Shown here piece after piece: positions 12,801 to 22,300 of a stretch of 64,000 nucleotides of DNA. The DNA lies in NCBI GenBank assembly GCA_963662175.1, contig OY759217.1, positions 54,040,108 through 54,104,107 on the forward strand. The letters are read 5' to 3'. Both the position numbers and the translations under genes were made by a program. The DNA comes from Aradus depressus. Taxonomy: Eukaryota; Arthropoda; Insecta; Hemiptera; Aradidae. The notes under the pieces are model-generated. The model saw nothing but the letters and a program-made list of their open reading frames with translations, searched no databases and had not been told where the DNA came from. The stretch's first letter is position 1, and each line of letters opens with the position of its first letter.

Positions 12801-13316
12801 TGACGGGAACTCCTACTGCGTTACAATTATTTATCGTTTCACGAACTGGATGGAAGTTATTCCTTGTAAAAACGTTACATCCGAAGTCGTTGCAAATATC
12901 TTTTATACACATTGGATTACAAGATTTGGGATTCCTTCACGGATAATCACTGATCATGGTTCACAATTTACTTCATCTTTATTTTCGACCAATATAAGGG
13001 CAAAAACTCAATATGTGACTTACATAGTGACTTCTGAATGCTCATATTAAATTTTGCACACATAGATTGGGCAGTTGTTAGGGTATTTAAATGGAGCCGT
13101 TAATCTCTGGCCCTCTCTTCCCTTCGACTGTTTTCGCGAAACATTAATATATGCCATCCTTATAGGGTTTTAGCGTGGACTGTTGTTGGACTTACTTGGT
13201 GGTAGGAAGGTAGGAAGGGAGGGAGACCGGCGAACTTGCAGGAAGTGATGTGGTCCATGGGCTTCACCATCCGTGCAGGACTCCACTTCCCCAACCGCTC
13301 TTCTCGCACCATCTGC
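2715..13316 (-). CDS. 3' part of an unrecognised minus-strand gene (three exons)
   Basis: Exons at 13196-13316, 4499-4692 and 2715-2844 join with phases 0 and 2 without a frame break. They give about 147 residues ending at a TAA. The product is rich in Lys, Arg and Glu, has no membrane segment, and has a likely helical stretch (around [13 protein letters not shown]). The exons are GC-richer than their surroundings and use a consensus GTAAGT donor (13190-13195) and a GTATAT donor (4493-4498). I do not recognise the protein. The first exon here needs two bases from an upstream exon that I could not find, so the 5' end is missing. The intron 4693-13195 has taken in two nested retrotransposons. 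The gene is transcribed in the same direction as the receptor kinase to its right and lies downstream of it. Confidence 0.7.
2845..3750. other. Intronic AT-rich stretch, possible small TIR element
   Basis: This is intron sequence of the minus-strand gene, with no exon seen. A 14-bp palindrome (GAAGTGAAAACTTC) near 3391-3404 recurs near 3895-3908, so the interval 3391-3908 might be bounded by short inverted ends. That is only a suggestion. Confidence 0.35.
3757..3828. repeat. Near-perfect hairpin
   Basis: The arms 3761-3785 and 3799-3823 are exact reverse complements (25 bp), with a 13-nt loop. Pairing extends a few bases further outwards. It is followed by a TA microsatellite (about 3832-3880). 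The origin is unknown. Confidence 0.85.
4046..4205. repeat. Minisatellite of about 28-bp units
   Basis: Roughly six copies of a unit containing CATCAAGTGACTCCA follow one another, alternating in the last few bases (cacttc or catccc). Confidence 0.8.
4446..4526. repeat. 29-bp duplication across an exon end
   Basis: The 29 bp at 4498-4526 (the last 28 nt of an exon plus the first intron base) recur at 4446-4474 inside the intron. The intronic copy is followed by GGGCTCC and so lacks a GT donor. Confidence 0.85.
4499..4692 (-). CDS. Internal exon of the unrecognised gene
   Basis: The exon begins in phase 0 after a pyrimidine-rich acceptor (TTTGTTTTGAAG) and encodes 64 codons plus two bases. 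It starts [20 protein letters not shown] and includes an acidic DVDDD motif followed by a basic helix-like segment. The donor is AACAG|GTATAT. It joins in phase to exon 13196-13316 upstream and exon 2715-2844 downstream. No known domain is recognised. Confidence 0.75.
4989..5098. repeat. Two abutting perfect hairpins
   Basis: At 4989-5039 there is a 25-bp stem around a single central base. At 5039-5061 and 5076-5098 there is a perfect 23-bp stem with a 14-nt loop. The loop contains TGGTCACCAAT, the inverse of the start of the primer-binding site used by the younger element at 7672. The pair lies 76 bp before the gag start of the older element. Confidence 0.9.
5174..5961 (+). pseudogene. gag of the older element (frameshifted)
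   Basis: The reading frame opens at ATG 5174, is lost by a small deletion near 5460, and resumes to 5961. The carboxyl end keeps a Cys-His cluster (YCYYHF, then two further cysteines) of the CHCC type seen in the younger copy. It packages element RNA in intact relatives. This copy cannot give a full-length product. Confidence 0.8.
5962..7483 (+). pseudogene. pol (protease to RNase H start) of the older element
   Basis: A protease motif [13 protein letters not shown] lies near 6040-6080. A frameshift near 6510 precedes the reverse transcriptase segment 6541-7380, which keeps the catalytic YLDD (about 6920-6932). Another shift lies near 7400. The frame then runs into the younger element at 7484. 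The RNase H domain is therefore divided. Confidence 0.85.
7484..7670 (+). repeat. 5' LTR of the younger element
   Basis: This 187-bp repeat starts TGTAGCG and ends CCCCCAACA. It matches 11928-12114 base for base on reading. An AATAAA near 7624 could serve as the polyadenylation signal. Confidence 0.95.
7673..7683 (+). promoter_or_regulatory. Primer-binding site
   Basis: TGGTGACCCCG starts two bases after the 5' LTR. Its complement ends GGGTCACCA, a tRNA 3' end. I believe this fits tRNA-Trp, the primer reported for the CsRn1 clade, but I could not check it against a tRNA set. Confidence 0.75.
7736..8569 (+). CDS. Gag protein of the younger element
   Basis: The 277-residue frame starts at the first ATG after the leader. 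The central part is the predicted capsid-like helical region. A basic [14 protein letters not shown] stretch precedes a CHCC zinc-binding motif near the end, spaced C-x2-H-x6-C-x4-C. Gag assembles the particle and binds element RNA. The frame ends 52 nt inside the pol frame, which lies in the -1 frame relative to gag. Confidence 0.9.
   Translation: MSTSESGIGAEAHFPNMAEASHNLEASKVSIKIPPFWQQKPEIWFYQIEAQFNINKITSEETKFNYVVSQMDPKYIENIWDIIQGTATNKYTRAKETLLNIFKESEQCKIKKLITGLDLGDMRPSQLLRKMRNLAGTDISDTVLKTLWLEKLPDSIKNVLIVSEETLDKIAIIADKIVEMNPHRDICSADSRPSQDALIQELLTKISSLELQINEISGRSRSHHRDHSRNRGTSKPRKRFDPQGKYCFFHFQFGKKCYPDKCRQPCAWKSQENSNLQ
8518..11733 (+). CDS. Pol polyprotein of the younger element (protease, RT, RNase H, integrase)
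   Basis: This is a single frame of 1,071 residues. The protease has DSGA at residues 50-53. Reverse transcriptase has FMDD at 348-351. RNase H opens with FTDAS near 501. Integrase has an HHCC zinc finger and catalytic Asp 753, Asp 812 and Glu 848, the last two with the canonical 35-residue spacing. The frame opens at ATG 8518 directly after in-frame TGA and TAA codons. Pol must therefore be reached within the 52-nt overlap by a -1 shift or by reinitiation. No chromodomain or env is seen. Confidence 0.93.
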   Translation: MSSTMRLEKSGKLQPAVEIATSSIADNIENRRNFRLFVNDKKTGGRFLIDSGADISLIPAKATDKITSSNFKLYAANGTSIPTYGVTLLTLDLGLRREFRWLFIKADITRGIIGADFLNHFNLLIDLHKHRLIDAVTKLSTSGSVLAVSGNEVISTINKSQAKFAHLFTLYPELTKPSFSPNHTKHNIQHYITTTGSPVHCKARPLAPKRLQQAKREFQFMLDQNIIRPSSSEWASPLHVVDKKDGSIRPCGDYRLLNAKTVPDRYPIPRIEDFHHILNGATIFSKIDLHKAYYQIPIAEEDKSKTAIITPFGLYEFNVMSFGLRNAPSTFQRFINTVFHGLDFVFPFMDDILVASATEEEHCEHLRLIFERLQRFGLRINASKSELGVEELQFLGYLITQDGSRPVPEKVKAIRDFKLPETVQQLRAFLGVINFYRRYIRNAAETQAILHDYLKGSKKNDKTKIVWTKEAIQQFERCKDDLVDATLLTFPDSRFPLAVFTDASDIAVGAVLQQHEQSGWKPIAFYSKKLNDAQKAYSAYDKELLAIYLAIKQFKHLLEAQTFTIFTDHKPITYAFFQKNDKASPRQVRHLQYISQFTTDIRHISGKANIVADTFSRLEEVSVIDYEEIARNQENDQELPTLLQDSSLNMKQCNIMSKKPLWCDVATNNIRPYIPEAFRYEIFKQIHNLAHPGVKTTVKQITSKFIWPAIKNDIRKWTQSCLSCQRNKVSRHTRSEIGTFEPPDGRFSVVHVDVIGPLPPSQGNIYCMTCIDRFTSWMEVIPMANNTAETIAKLFYSNWIARFGAPASIVTDQGRQFVSELFTNLASLCGAKIQHTTPYHPQSNGKVERLHRTLKAAIRAQNNPTWTDSLPTVLLGMRTALRDGSQHSIAEMVYGTTIRIPGEFFDPSSLPVNTDNFVSDLQQYMAQLRPMDSRKACNKSLFRHKALDSCSHVFLRVDRVKKSLEPPYEGPFEVIVRQDKYFTLRIKNKDTNISVDRLKPAHLMVTGLDHSDTFSEGTGTKKLQPKTSTTKIPPTTLAEHQQQKSSRSGRIVHFPRRFLDELQAREKHTRR
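11734..11914 (+). other. 3' untranslated leader to the polypurine tract
   Basis: AT-rich non-coding sequence lies between the end of pol and the polypurine tract. It includes a T run near 11850-11862. Confidence 0.7.
11915..11924 (+). promoter_or_regulatory. Polypurine tract
   Basis: GAGGAAGGAG lies three bases before the 3' LTR, where plus-strand priming takes place in this class of element. Confidence 0.8.
11928..12114 (+). repeat. 3' LTR of the younger element
   Basis: This 187-bp LTR is identical on reading to 7484-7670. It is followed by the GCAC target duplication and the resumed RNase H sequence of the older element. Confidence 0.95.
12119..13010 (+). pseudogene. RNase H end and partial integrase of the older element
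   Basis: The coding sequence resumes exactly where the younger element left. A frameshift lies near 12235. The HHCC finger (about 12575-12700) and the first two integrase aspartates (near 12775 and 12952) can be seen. Similarity stops near 12990-13000, so the third catalytic residue and the 3' LTR are missing. Confidence 0.85.
13196..13316 (-). CDS. Internal exon of the unrecognised gene (5'-most seen)
   Basis: The donor is a perfect GTAAGT (13190-13195) and the acceptor is TGACAG. One leading base is followed by 40 codons, beginning [19 protein letters not shown] and ending [11 protein letters not shown] in phase 0. It joins exon 4499-4692 in frame. The protein is not recognised. The upstream exon that would supply two bases was not found. 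Confidence 0.7.
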
Positions 13317-13424
13317 CTGTCATACCCAGGTCAACCAGGTTAAACAATATATATTGTACCTAATAAGTGATTCTATAGTGGCAAGGGGTGGGGGCAAACG
13401 GAGCAAAGAAAAAAAGAATAGCAC

Positions 13425-13640
13425 TTCCCCAGCTCGAATTAATCAACTAAGTTTTCGCTCTCCCTCTTACAACGATTCGACAGAGTTGGTTGGAAATCAA
13501 TTAATGCTATGTCGATATGTTCATGCTCTGGTGAGTTATCGTGTCCACACACACACACACAAATTTCAATTTTACTTCCCCAACTATAAGAAATATAGGG
13601 GAAGTTATGTAATTGGTCAAACATTCGTAGCCAAGTTTTC
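13425..13640. repeat. Interspersed repeat family C copy
   Basis: This family has a conserved core (CTTCCCCAGC, TTAAGTTTTCGCTC, GCCGATTTGG, ACATAACTTCCCC), seen in both orientations throughout 34-62 kb. It has no coding content that I recognise and its class is unknown. Confidence 0.6.
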
Positions 13641-13650
13641 AAGAATTTGT

Positions 13651-14836
13651 GTACTGCTGTTTGGTGAACAAACGAGTAATAACTTTACTCTTCTTGGTAC
13701 TATTAGTACTACGTACTGCTGTTTGGTGAACAAACGAGTAATAGCTTTACTCTTCTAGGTACTATTAGTACTACGTACTGCTGTTTGAAATGAAATGAAA
13801 TGAAAATAAATTTTTATTCTGGGACCGAGGTCCCCTAAGAATAAATACATGACAGACACTGGACAGAGTAAAAAATAAAATGAAATATCAGTGATGGGAT
13901 AAAGGTGCTACAGTGGATAGAACCAAGAGCAAAATAAATAGAACTAAGTAAAAAAAATCATTGAATAAAAATAAAATAAATAATTATGATAAAATTAAAA
14001 ATAAATAATAAATAAGTAAACTTAAAAAATAATAGTAAAAAATGAGTTAAATTACAGATTCATTAAGAAGACATCAAGATAGGATAAATATGTCTAAATA
14101 AATATGTAGAGGATAAAATAAAATAAAGAGAAAAAACAGTAGGTATGTATATAAAAAACAAGCTTGTGGAGGAGGGAATCTAGCCCAGGCTTCCTATGAA
14201 ATTAATTTAAGAAAAACTTATGAAAAAAATAAATAAAAAAATAAAATAAGAGGATGAAGATGAAAAGATAAATAAAATAAATAAGCAAAGACAATGAAAA
14301 AAAAATAATAAAATATGTTAAGGAGAGGGAAAGTATGGAAGAAGGGGAATAAGAGGCTAATCAGAGGGAGAAGATTGTTTATTGAGGAGGAATTGGAATA
14401 GGGAGGATTTGAAGGAGGCCATGGAAGGAGAGTGACGGATGAGGGGAGGCAGGGAGTTCCAGAGGGAGGAGGCTTGGACAAGGAAAGAGTTGTGGAAGGC
14501 AGAGGAACGATGGGAGGGGATGAAGAGGTCCGAAGGACGGGATCTGGTGTGTCTTTGGTGGACAGAGGACTTGAATTGGAACATTTGGTAAAGGTAGTAA
14601 GGTTCTTTGGATTTTAACAGTGGTTTGGTGAACAAACGAGTGATAACTTTACTCTTCTAGGTACTATTAGTACTACGTACTGCTGTTTGGTGAACAAACG
14701 AGTAATAGTTTTACTCTTCTAGGTACTATTAGTACTACGTACTGCTGTTTGGTGAACAAACGAGTGATAACTTTACTCTTCTAGGTACTATTAGTACTAC
14801 GTACTGCTGTTTGGTGAACAAACGAGTAATCACTTA
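13651..14836. repeat. 62-bp minisatellite interrupted by a LINE fragment
   Basis: Units containing TGGTGAACAAACGAGTAAT start at 13651, 13713 and 13775. They resume in register from 14623, with further starts at 14677, 14739 and 14801 (partial). The unit beginning at 13775 is broken after 12 bp by the insertion at 13787. Confidence 0.9.
13787..14622 (-). mobile_element. 3' end of a non-LTR retrotransposon (LINE)
   Basis: On the minus strand a 92-codon frame (14357-14635) shows the characteristic C-terminal reverse transcriptase tail (NSFLVQASSLWNSLPPLIR). AT-rich 3' UTR and an (ATTTC)n-type terminus at 13787-13805 follow. It is truncated at the 5' end, as is usual for LINEs. It resembles Jockey/CR1-type elements, but the clade is not established. 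Confidence 0.7.
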
Positions 14837-14992
14837 CTTTGGAGCTGGCATTGCGTTGTAAATGCAGTCTTATGATAAACAAAACCAATAACAAGATCAA
14901 TCAAACTAGATAACATATGTTGAACAGAAAGTTAGATGGAATATAGTCGTCAAGCATTATAACCATATGTTGTCTAGTAGTTAGTTATTTAT

Positions 14993-15303
14993 TATAACTC
15001 ATGACCGAGCCTTAGCTACGAGCTCATATCGCCTACTACCAGAGTGCTCATTCGTCACTCTGGTGGACGTGAGCTCGACTCTCTATGGGAGTTCTAAATT
15101 TTGCCTACCTAGGTTAATTAGGTTTATTATTATTATTATTCACCTAGGAGGTGTCTTTAATGAGTATCAGACATCGTACAAGCTCGGAACCATCGCTTAA
15201 GGACATCCGAACGACGCGACGGTGCGCTCAAGGTTTTTTCGTTACCCAGTTTTCAAACCCACGATGTTGAGCACAGTAGGCTAGCACGCTACCGGCCATC
15301 TCA
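14993..15303 (-). mobile_element. SINE family 2 copy
   Basis: A full-length but diverged copy with the tRNA-like head at the right end (box B partly lost). Confidence 0.7.
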
Positions 15304-15325
15304 GAATGTATCTTACGGTTAGTTA

Positions 15326-15560
15326 TTGTGACTCATGCCCGGGCTTTAACAACGAGCTCATATCGCCTGCTACCAGAGAGCTCTTTCGTCACTCTGATGA
15401 ATTTAAATTTGGCCTACCCAGGTTTAGTTAGCTGTGGTAGGGGTCCTCTTACATCGTACAGACTCAGGATCATCACTTAACTCTCCATCTTAAGGACGGA
15501 GTGCTCACCTCCCAAATAAAAAACTTAAAGACCTCAGCCGGTTTTCGAACCGGTGATGTG
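15326..15560 (-). mobile_element. SINE family 2 copy
   Basis: A second copy, in direct tandem with the previous one. The head ends near 15558 with GGTTTTCGAACCGG. Confidence 0.7.
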
Positions 15561-15570
15561 TCATATACTT

Positions 15571-16040
15571 TAACAAATTGGACGATATGAACAATATGTT
15601 GGAATCGAATCCATCTCCTGTCTCGCTGTGGGGATGATTCAAAAGGGAGGCAAAATCGTATCTAAACTAGTTTTAGGCTAAACATTGTTTAATATTGACT
15701 TAAATCCATTTGAAAAGTGAAGATAGTCGGATTTGATCTGATCCCAACTTTCTACATTAAAGTGGTTCGTTCATTTTCTGCAATAGCTCCTTAATGATAT
15801 TTCTTTATAATTCGTAATGCAAGAAGCTATTGCAGAAAACTACATATTGTGTCGATCCTTCAATGCTCACAGCGGGTTGCCAACTAAATATCAATACATC
15901 GAAAAGACAAATAATGACATCTGTATAAGTAAAGCTGAGAGTGTCTGTGTGCTTGCCCGGGCATCTCGTGAAACGGCTTAACGAATATTCATGGAACGTA
16001 TGCACGCCCCTTCTACACATTCACTCAAGTAAGCCTAATG
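15571..16040. other. Non-coding stretch with a small inverted repeat
   Basis: Segments near 15774-15793 and 15817-15836 (TTTCTGCAATAGCT and its inverse) form a short foldback. Nothing else is recognised. Confidence 0.5.
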
Positions 16041-16043
16041 ACG

Positions 16044-16290
16044 GGGCGCCAGTAGCTCAGAGGTAGCATGCGTCTACTTAGCTCAAAATCGCGGGTTCAA
16101 AACTACTAGGTTTTTTTCTCGGTGAAAAAATCTGAGCACGCCGTCCTTCGGATGGAACGTTAAGCGATGGTCCCGAGCCTGTGCGAAGTTAGGTATTCGT
16201 TAAAGACCCCTACTCTCGATGAATAAACCTGGGTAGTCAAAATGTAGAAACCCAGACGTAAAGTTGGGCTCATGCCCACCAAAGCGACGA
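16044..16290 (+). mobile_element. SINE family 2 copy
   Basis: The head has a box A (TAGCTCAGAGGTAGC) and a box B (GGGTTCAAAAC, mutated). The body ends near 16290. Confidence 0.7.
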
Positions 16291-16504
16291 AGATCTGAAG
16301 AGGGCATCCGTTAACTGACAAACAGCCTGTTGCCTGTGTAGCTCTTTTATTGCAAATTAAACCCATTTTTTTGCTAAAATACGTAATTTTCAGATCTTTC
16401 GCACAAGAGATTTTTGGAGCCATTACAGTTCTATCTATTATCTAATTCTATTATCTAATAGACAGTGAAATAAAATAGATGAGTATTTTTATTTTTATAA
16501 AAAC

Positions 16505-16771
16505 ATGGTCCACCCTGAAAGCCCTCTCTATGAACATAGGAGAGGCTTACCTATGGTAAGTCTAGGAGTGCAGTATTGCATCTTCTCCTGTCCAGGAAGG
16601 TCCGTTCAGTGCAACAGCTACTCCCGTCCGGCTAGGGTCCATTACCTCTTCGCCGCCACTACCGCGACAGGTATCCTGAGTCCACATCAAGACTTCCTCA
16701 GTATTTGGAAAGAACTGTCTCCTCACGCCCCCTCACCGGGATCTATTCTAGTTTGCATTATTGGCCAATAA
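16505..16771. other. GC-rich island with exon-like frames, unassigned
   Basis: This GC-rich patch stands out from AT-rich surroundings and is open in more than one frame on both strands. Splice-like borders occur (plus: CTGTCCAG at 16595, ACAG|GTATCC near 16670). None joins in phase to the neighbouring minus-strand exons. It could be a lost exon or a transposon remnant. Confidence 0.25.
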
Positions 16772-17206
16772 TTGCTAGTATACTTACCTTCGCAGGTATA
16801 GTATTACGAAAAAAAAAATCCTTCGAACTTTTTTTAGCGAGTACGATACCCGAGAAATAATCAAAAAGTGATTTGTCTGAAAACCACGAAGTTCATCTTG
16901 GAAGTGGTTAAGGTCGTATAAGAAGTAGGTATGGAAAAATCAAACTCAGTTAATTTGGATAAATAAATTTATAATGAAAAATAACAAGACATAATCATTA
17001 TGTTATTAATTATCACACAATTTTTTTCTTTTAATTTAAAAAATATTTACATTTTATATTTACAACATATTTCAAACATTGAATAAAAAAAAAAAAAATA
17101 TATGGAATTGAAAATCTTAGTGAGTAATTTCTTTGGCCCCAAGAATCAGTTAACCGGACACCAATTCCAAGTTATCCGTCACTCAACATACAGACAATCC
17201 CTTATA

Positions 17207-17800
17207 TGCAGGGGTCAGCAACCTTCTTGTACCTACATACAAGCCACATTATGGCGAAGGTTTCTCAATGCGGGCAAATTTAAAAGACAAACTGAATGTA
17301 CGGAACCTCTTGTTGACTCAACCAATCACAGACTTTACGTCCAAAAATGTAAGTCTCTCCTGTCTTTTTTTACTCAATAATTGATTATTTATTAGTAGCA
17401 AGATAGGTCTTGTTGTTAATCAATAATAGGATATGAATATTCGTATTTTTGGACATAAAAATCTACAATTTTTACCAGAACTATTTTCTTCCCAACAGTG
17501 AGAGATACACTTATGTATGACGCTTTACCATTACATCAGTCTGTATTACATTACATTATTATTCACATATAATTATATTTTTCTGAAAACAAAAATACTA
17601 AGTGTTTCTACAATAATTGGACGCCCGTCATATTTACATATATACTCGATATTCGTATTTTGCCTTTTTGCAACAGATAAAACTAATTTTTCTGCTTGAA
17701 AACATATTTTTATTTAATATTCCTTGCAAACCACACGCAGAGAAGCGCCGGTTGCCAACCCCTACCAATATTCCTTGCAGAGAAGAGCCGGTTGCCAACC
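17207..17800. mobile_element. Possible hAT-type non-autonomous element
   Basis: The left end is CAGGGGTCAGCAACC. The right end has two tandem copies of the inverse motif (GGTTGCCAACCCCT) near 17751 and 17791. Such ends are typical of hAT-superfamily elements. I could not find a convincing 8-bp target duplication. Confidence 0.5.
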
Positions 17801-17809
17801 CCTACCCCT

Positions 17810-19059
17810 ACTTAAATATAAAAATATTGGTAACAAATGAAAATATAAAGAACAACCTAAAACTGTTATATATTTAAAATAATAAAAAATAAATATATAC
17901 ATAAACAACCTATAAAAATATTGCAAAAATAACATAATAATACTGATAAACGGGTAATTACAGTTTCACTTTATCAAAGGTACATATATAATAATATAAT
18001 ATAGTGTAACAAATTAATATAGTTAAGAAAAAAAAATAATAATCATAAATGGAAGCTCAGACGGAACGGTTTTAAAAATTTGGAGGATGTGAGAAAGAAA
18101 TTGTGAGGATTTAAATATACTACTGATAATTCAGACTTAAAAATAAACTTAAAAAAACTTGTTTAACAATTCCAATCCCCCAAAAAATATATAAATGTGG
18201 TGTACCGGATTCGGCTTACGCCATAGTCAGCCAAAAGTGGTACACCATATGCATATATTTTCTGTTTAATTAACTAAACAATATAAATGTTAAAGCTCTT
18301 TGTTTTCCACTTCATCAACACAAACCGCAATCGTTGCAGGCATGGAAGAGTTCAGAAAATAATGCACTAACTGTATTATCACATTACTGGTAATTTCGTT
18401 GTTTTGTACAAATCCTTGGGTTCCAGGCAGTGACTACGCATGCGTCAAGTCCTCTCTGTTAAGTATAGTCCTAAACAAATCTTGTTGTGTATCCTGGCCT
18501 CAGAATCGGACACATCAAGTTGAAAAATAGAAAAAAACATTTCCAAGTGTTCGATATAACATTTAGTGAACTAAATTTAATATGAACAATTGACTATACA
18601 AAGAGTGTGGGTCCGTAAAGGAAGATGATGGGGAGTGTTGGTCCAGGGGTCCGTAAAGGAAGATGGTGGGGAGTGTGTGTCGAACAAACCAATTTTGCGT
18701 GATGACAATCTGTCTTCTTGGAAAAACTCGACATTATATGCTAAAATAAAGCATTGTTAACAGTTTTCCTGAATATCTTATTATCTAATGGTCGTACGCA
18801 GAAATTAACTCATCAAATTTAGGACATCAAATTATATGCAAAGACAAGGAACCATTTCGGAGAAAATGCAATAATGATACTAAGAAACGCGCATCACTCC
18901 GGTACTGCTCATTTTATGACATTTACTCAGAAACGACTGCAGATAGGGTCACAGGTCAAAGGATCTTCATTGTAAACTATTCATTTTCCTGCTGTTTCCT
19001 TTCGATTTTTCTACGACTTACAAATCGCGGCGTAGGACTCCTGGAAAAACTATTTGTGG
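17810..19059. other. AT-rich stretch downstream of the receptor kinase
   Basis: This presumably includes the kinase 3' UTR. A 38-bp direct duplication (containing GGTCCGTAAAGGAAGATG) lies at 18607-18685. No gene is recognised. Confidence 0.5.
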
Positions 19060-19371
19060 CTAGAGGAGATTCTCCGTGGGGAGGAGTAGCCGTGGATCAA
19101 GGGAGGCTGAGTCGGGGAGGGTCTGGAGGTAGATGTGGGGAGGTCGGGGGTGGGGGCAAAGGTAGTCCTCCACCTGAGGGGTGGGGGTGACGAGTGTTGG
19201 GGGCGGACGTGGGAGGGGGGAGCCTCCTCGCAAGAGCCGCTCGTAGATCTGGGGGAAGGTGAGGCGGTCTCGAGGCTCGGGGGCCCAACAGGCCTTCATG
19301 AGACCGGAGATGAGGGGGAGGCAGTCGTCGGGCGGGACCAGCGCCTTACCCTCCAAGATCAAACGGACCAC
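19060..19371 (-). CDS. Receptor kinase, last coding exon: C-lobe end and tail
   Basis: A phase-0 acceptor (GTGTTGCAG) is followed by 103 codons and TAG at 19060-19062. The first part ([16 protein letters not shown]...CWAPEPRDR) is the end of the kinase C-lobe. The last 55 residues or so are Pro-rich with two tyrosines in EDYLCP and HIYLQTLPD, which are possible SH2 docking sites. Confidence 0.93.
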   Translation of the reverse strand: MVRLILEGKALVPPDDCLPLISGLMKACWAPEPRDRLTFPQIYERLLRGGSPLPRPPPTLVTPTPQVEDYLCPHPRPPHIYLQTLPDSASLDPRLLLPTENLL

Positions 19372-22300
19372 CTGCAACACACAAAAAGAAAGAAAGACGC
19401 GCTTTAAGAAACGTAAGGTATACATGATACATAGCAGAGTTGAGCAGTATGGTAAAACTTATATGGACCCAGAAAAATATTTTATATAAGACGTCTGCCA
19501 TATGATTGCATAAAGCTTCCTCGCTTGTAAACGTAAACCTGCCTTTTATCATTGATTTTCGACAAAAAAGTTTACTACTTTTTTTTTGTTTTCGTGACAA
19601 TAATCGACAGGAGTATTCTTACATGTTTTTATACTACCAAGTTACATAAAAAAAACCGTTCAGTTGTTCCCGAGTATGAAAAGGATTTAGGATTTAGACA
19701 GACAGGCACGGAACACTAAGACACTGTTTTGACCTAAAACGCAAATTTGTGAAAGAATTTTTGAAATCCCAGACCAAAAAACGTTTTTGTCTCTGATACG
19801 ATCACAAAACTACCTTTATCCTTCGGACAAACGAGGAAGCCAACATCCGGACAAATCAAAATGAAACTTGTCACGTGTACAATACCTAATGTTTTATTTT
19901 ATGTGGCTGATTAATTTACAAATATTTTCTCCAGAAGAAAAACAATTCTGGATAGTAAAATTCTTGTTTTACTTTGTATGTAATCTATTTTGTGTGAATT
20001 TATAGAAAAAAAAACAAAAAAAAAACTTGTCTTATATTTATATGAATATGAGAGTTATCTGAGACGCAAATCGTTTATTTAAGAGCCCCTCAAATAACCC
20101 GCCTTAACTGAACGTAAACAGCAACATCCATGCCATTGAAATGATTTTGAAATTTTCGCATTTAGGTGTGAGTCTGTTGTCGGTCTGACCGTACCGTATG
20201 TCGCAGCCTCATAACTTGCAAGCTGAGACACTTGAATTTGTGACCAGAAATAGGCAGGGGCGTAGCCAGGATTTTGAGAAGGGGGGGGGGGGGGGCAAAG
20301 TTAGGTTACAGGGGTGGGGATATAGACTCCCAGGGACAGAGCCCGCAATTTCCGTGGTTAGCGCTGCAGACTTTTTGTTATTAATTTGGGAGACTCGGAA
20401 CCCTAAAAGCTTCCCCTGAGGTAACCATTGATTGTAATACTTAAGCTGACTTTACATGAGCAGCAAAAATGCAAAGCGCAACAGCAGCAAATGCACGCTG
20501 TGGTTTCTGTGCTTTTAATTAAATTACTCACAGCCAATAGCGTGCATTTGCTGCTGCTGCGCTTTGCATTTTTACTGCACTTATAAAATCAGCTTTAAGA
20601 TCATAAAGTATAACATAAATGACGATTTTGAGCGAGGAAATGAAATGATCGAATTCATATATGTTTAAATAAATGTAATATGACTTGTTTTGTACATGTA
20701 CATTTATGTAACAGCTGATTGCTGATTTAGGAATCAGAAGCACGGGTAATTTGAAGATCCTATTGGTAACTTGCAAGCAATCCATTTTTAATAAAAACAA
20801 TTTTTTTTAGTTTATTTAATTTTTATCTTGGTTTTTTGCTCTGGCCAGGGGGGGGGCACGTGCCCCTCCCCCCTGCCCCCCCTGGCTACGCCCATGGAAA
20901 TAGGTCTTATTAATCCTCAAATAGTGCAAAAGTAACATTTGGAAAAATTGGGAGTTAGAGTGAAAATTGAAAAAAATAAATAAAAATGTCTTTATGGTAA
21001 ATGAATTATGGGCTGCCAAATGAAAGCTGGAATCCAACTCATTATGGGCTGCCAAATGAAAGCTGGTAGCCAACTCATTATGGGCTGCCAAATGAAAGCT
21101 GGAAGCCAACTCATTATGGGCTGCCAAATGAAAGCTGGTAGCCAACTCATTCTAAACATATATATTTTAGTTATTTTTGCGGGTTTTGAGAAAACTCTAC
21201 TAAAAATGTAAGTCCCATTTCAAACCAAAAATTTGAGTGGCTACACTGTACCGTATAATATAAATAAGAAGGAGGAACTTGTATAACGTTTGTATAATTC
21301 CACAAAAATATATAAGGACGACGTGAGCCGAAACGGGAACACTTTATACAGACATTTGTGGAGTTGGACAATACAAAGTTGAACAAGTTCTGTTTTTATT
21401 TATTTATCTACTACTATGTTGTTATGATAATTGATATGGAAGAGCATGATCCTTTTATCTCATCAAAAAAAATAAATGTAGGTACTGAACGACCAAAAAT
21501 ATTTATTTTAAATTTAGATTTTATTTTCAACAAAACTGTTTGATTGCTTGTATTTGTGTTCATTTCAGTGAATATGCATTTTTTTCTAGATCAGAGAATA
21601 AAAAATGCAAAATCAACCTGAAGTTTAACATTTCTCTCAAAGGATGTGGGAGAGTACAGAGTTTAGGAACCACTGAACTGAGAGTACAGAGTTTGAGAAC
21701 CACTGAACTGAGAGTACAGAGTTTGAGAACCACTGAACTGAGAGTACAGAGTTTGAGAACCACTGAACTGAGAGTACAGAGTTTAAGAACCACTGAACTG
21801 AGAGTACAGAGTTTGAGAACCACTGAACTGAGAGTACAGAGTTTGAGAACCACTGAACTGAGAGTACAGAGTTTGAGAACCACTGAACTGAGAGTACAGA
21901 GTTCGAGAACCACTGAACTGAGAGTACAGAGTTTAAGAACCACTGAACTGAGAGTACAGAGTTTGAGAACCACTGAACTGAGAGTACAGAGTTTGAGAAC
22001 CACTGAACTGAGAGTACAGAGTTTGAGAACCACTGAACTGAGAGTACAGAGTTTAGGAACCACTGAACTGAGAGTACAGTTTGAGAACCACTGAACTGAG
22101 AGTACAGAGTTCGAGAACCACTGAACTGAGAGTACAGAGTTTAAGAACCACTGAACTGAGAGTACAGAGTTTGAGAACCACTGAACTGAGAGTACAGAGT
22201 TTGAGAACCACTGAACTAGTTACCTCATGTCTACATTTTTGTTCTTGATAGACTTATGTAGTTTTTAAAAAACGTTGAAGCAGAAACCGGTAACGTTATG

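Larger units (their letters stand above)
5174..13000 (+). mobile_element. Older, degraded CsRn1-clade Ty3/gypsy element, split by a younger insertion
   Basis: Gag and pol segments run 5174-7483 and continue at 12119 after the younger element. In order they show gag, aspartic protease, reverse transcriptase, RNase H, the integrase zinc finger and the start of the integrase core. The copy breaks off near 13000 before the integrase catalytic glutamate. I see no LTR for it on either side. It carries several frameshifts (near 5460, 6510, 7400 and 12235). It is the same clade as its invader but clearly diverged from it. Confidence 0.88.

Noticed and set aside
16160..16423. 87-codon minus-strand frame
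   Set aside because: It overlaps a SINE copy in reverse and has no family resemblance.
21540..22094. 184-codon plus-strand frame and 167-codon minus-strand frame
   Set aside because: Both are produced by the 30-bp minisatellite and lie inside an intron of the receptor kinase gene.
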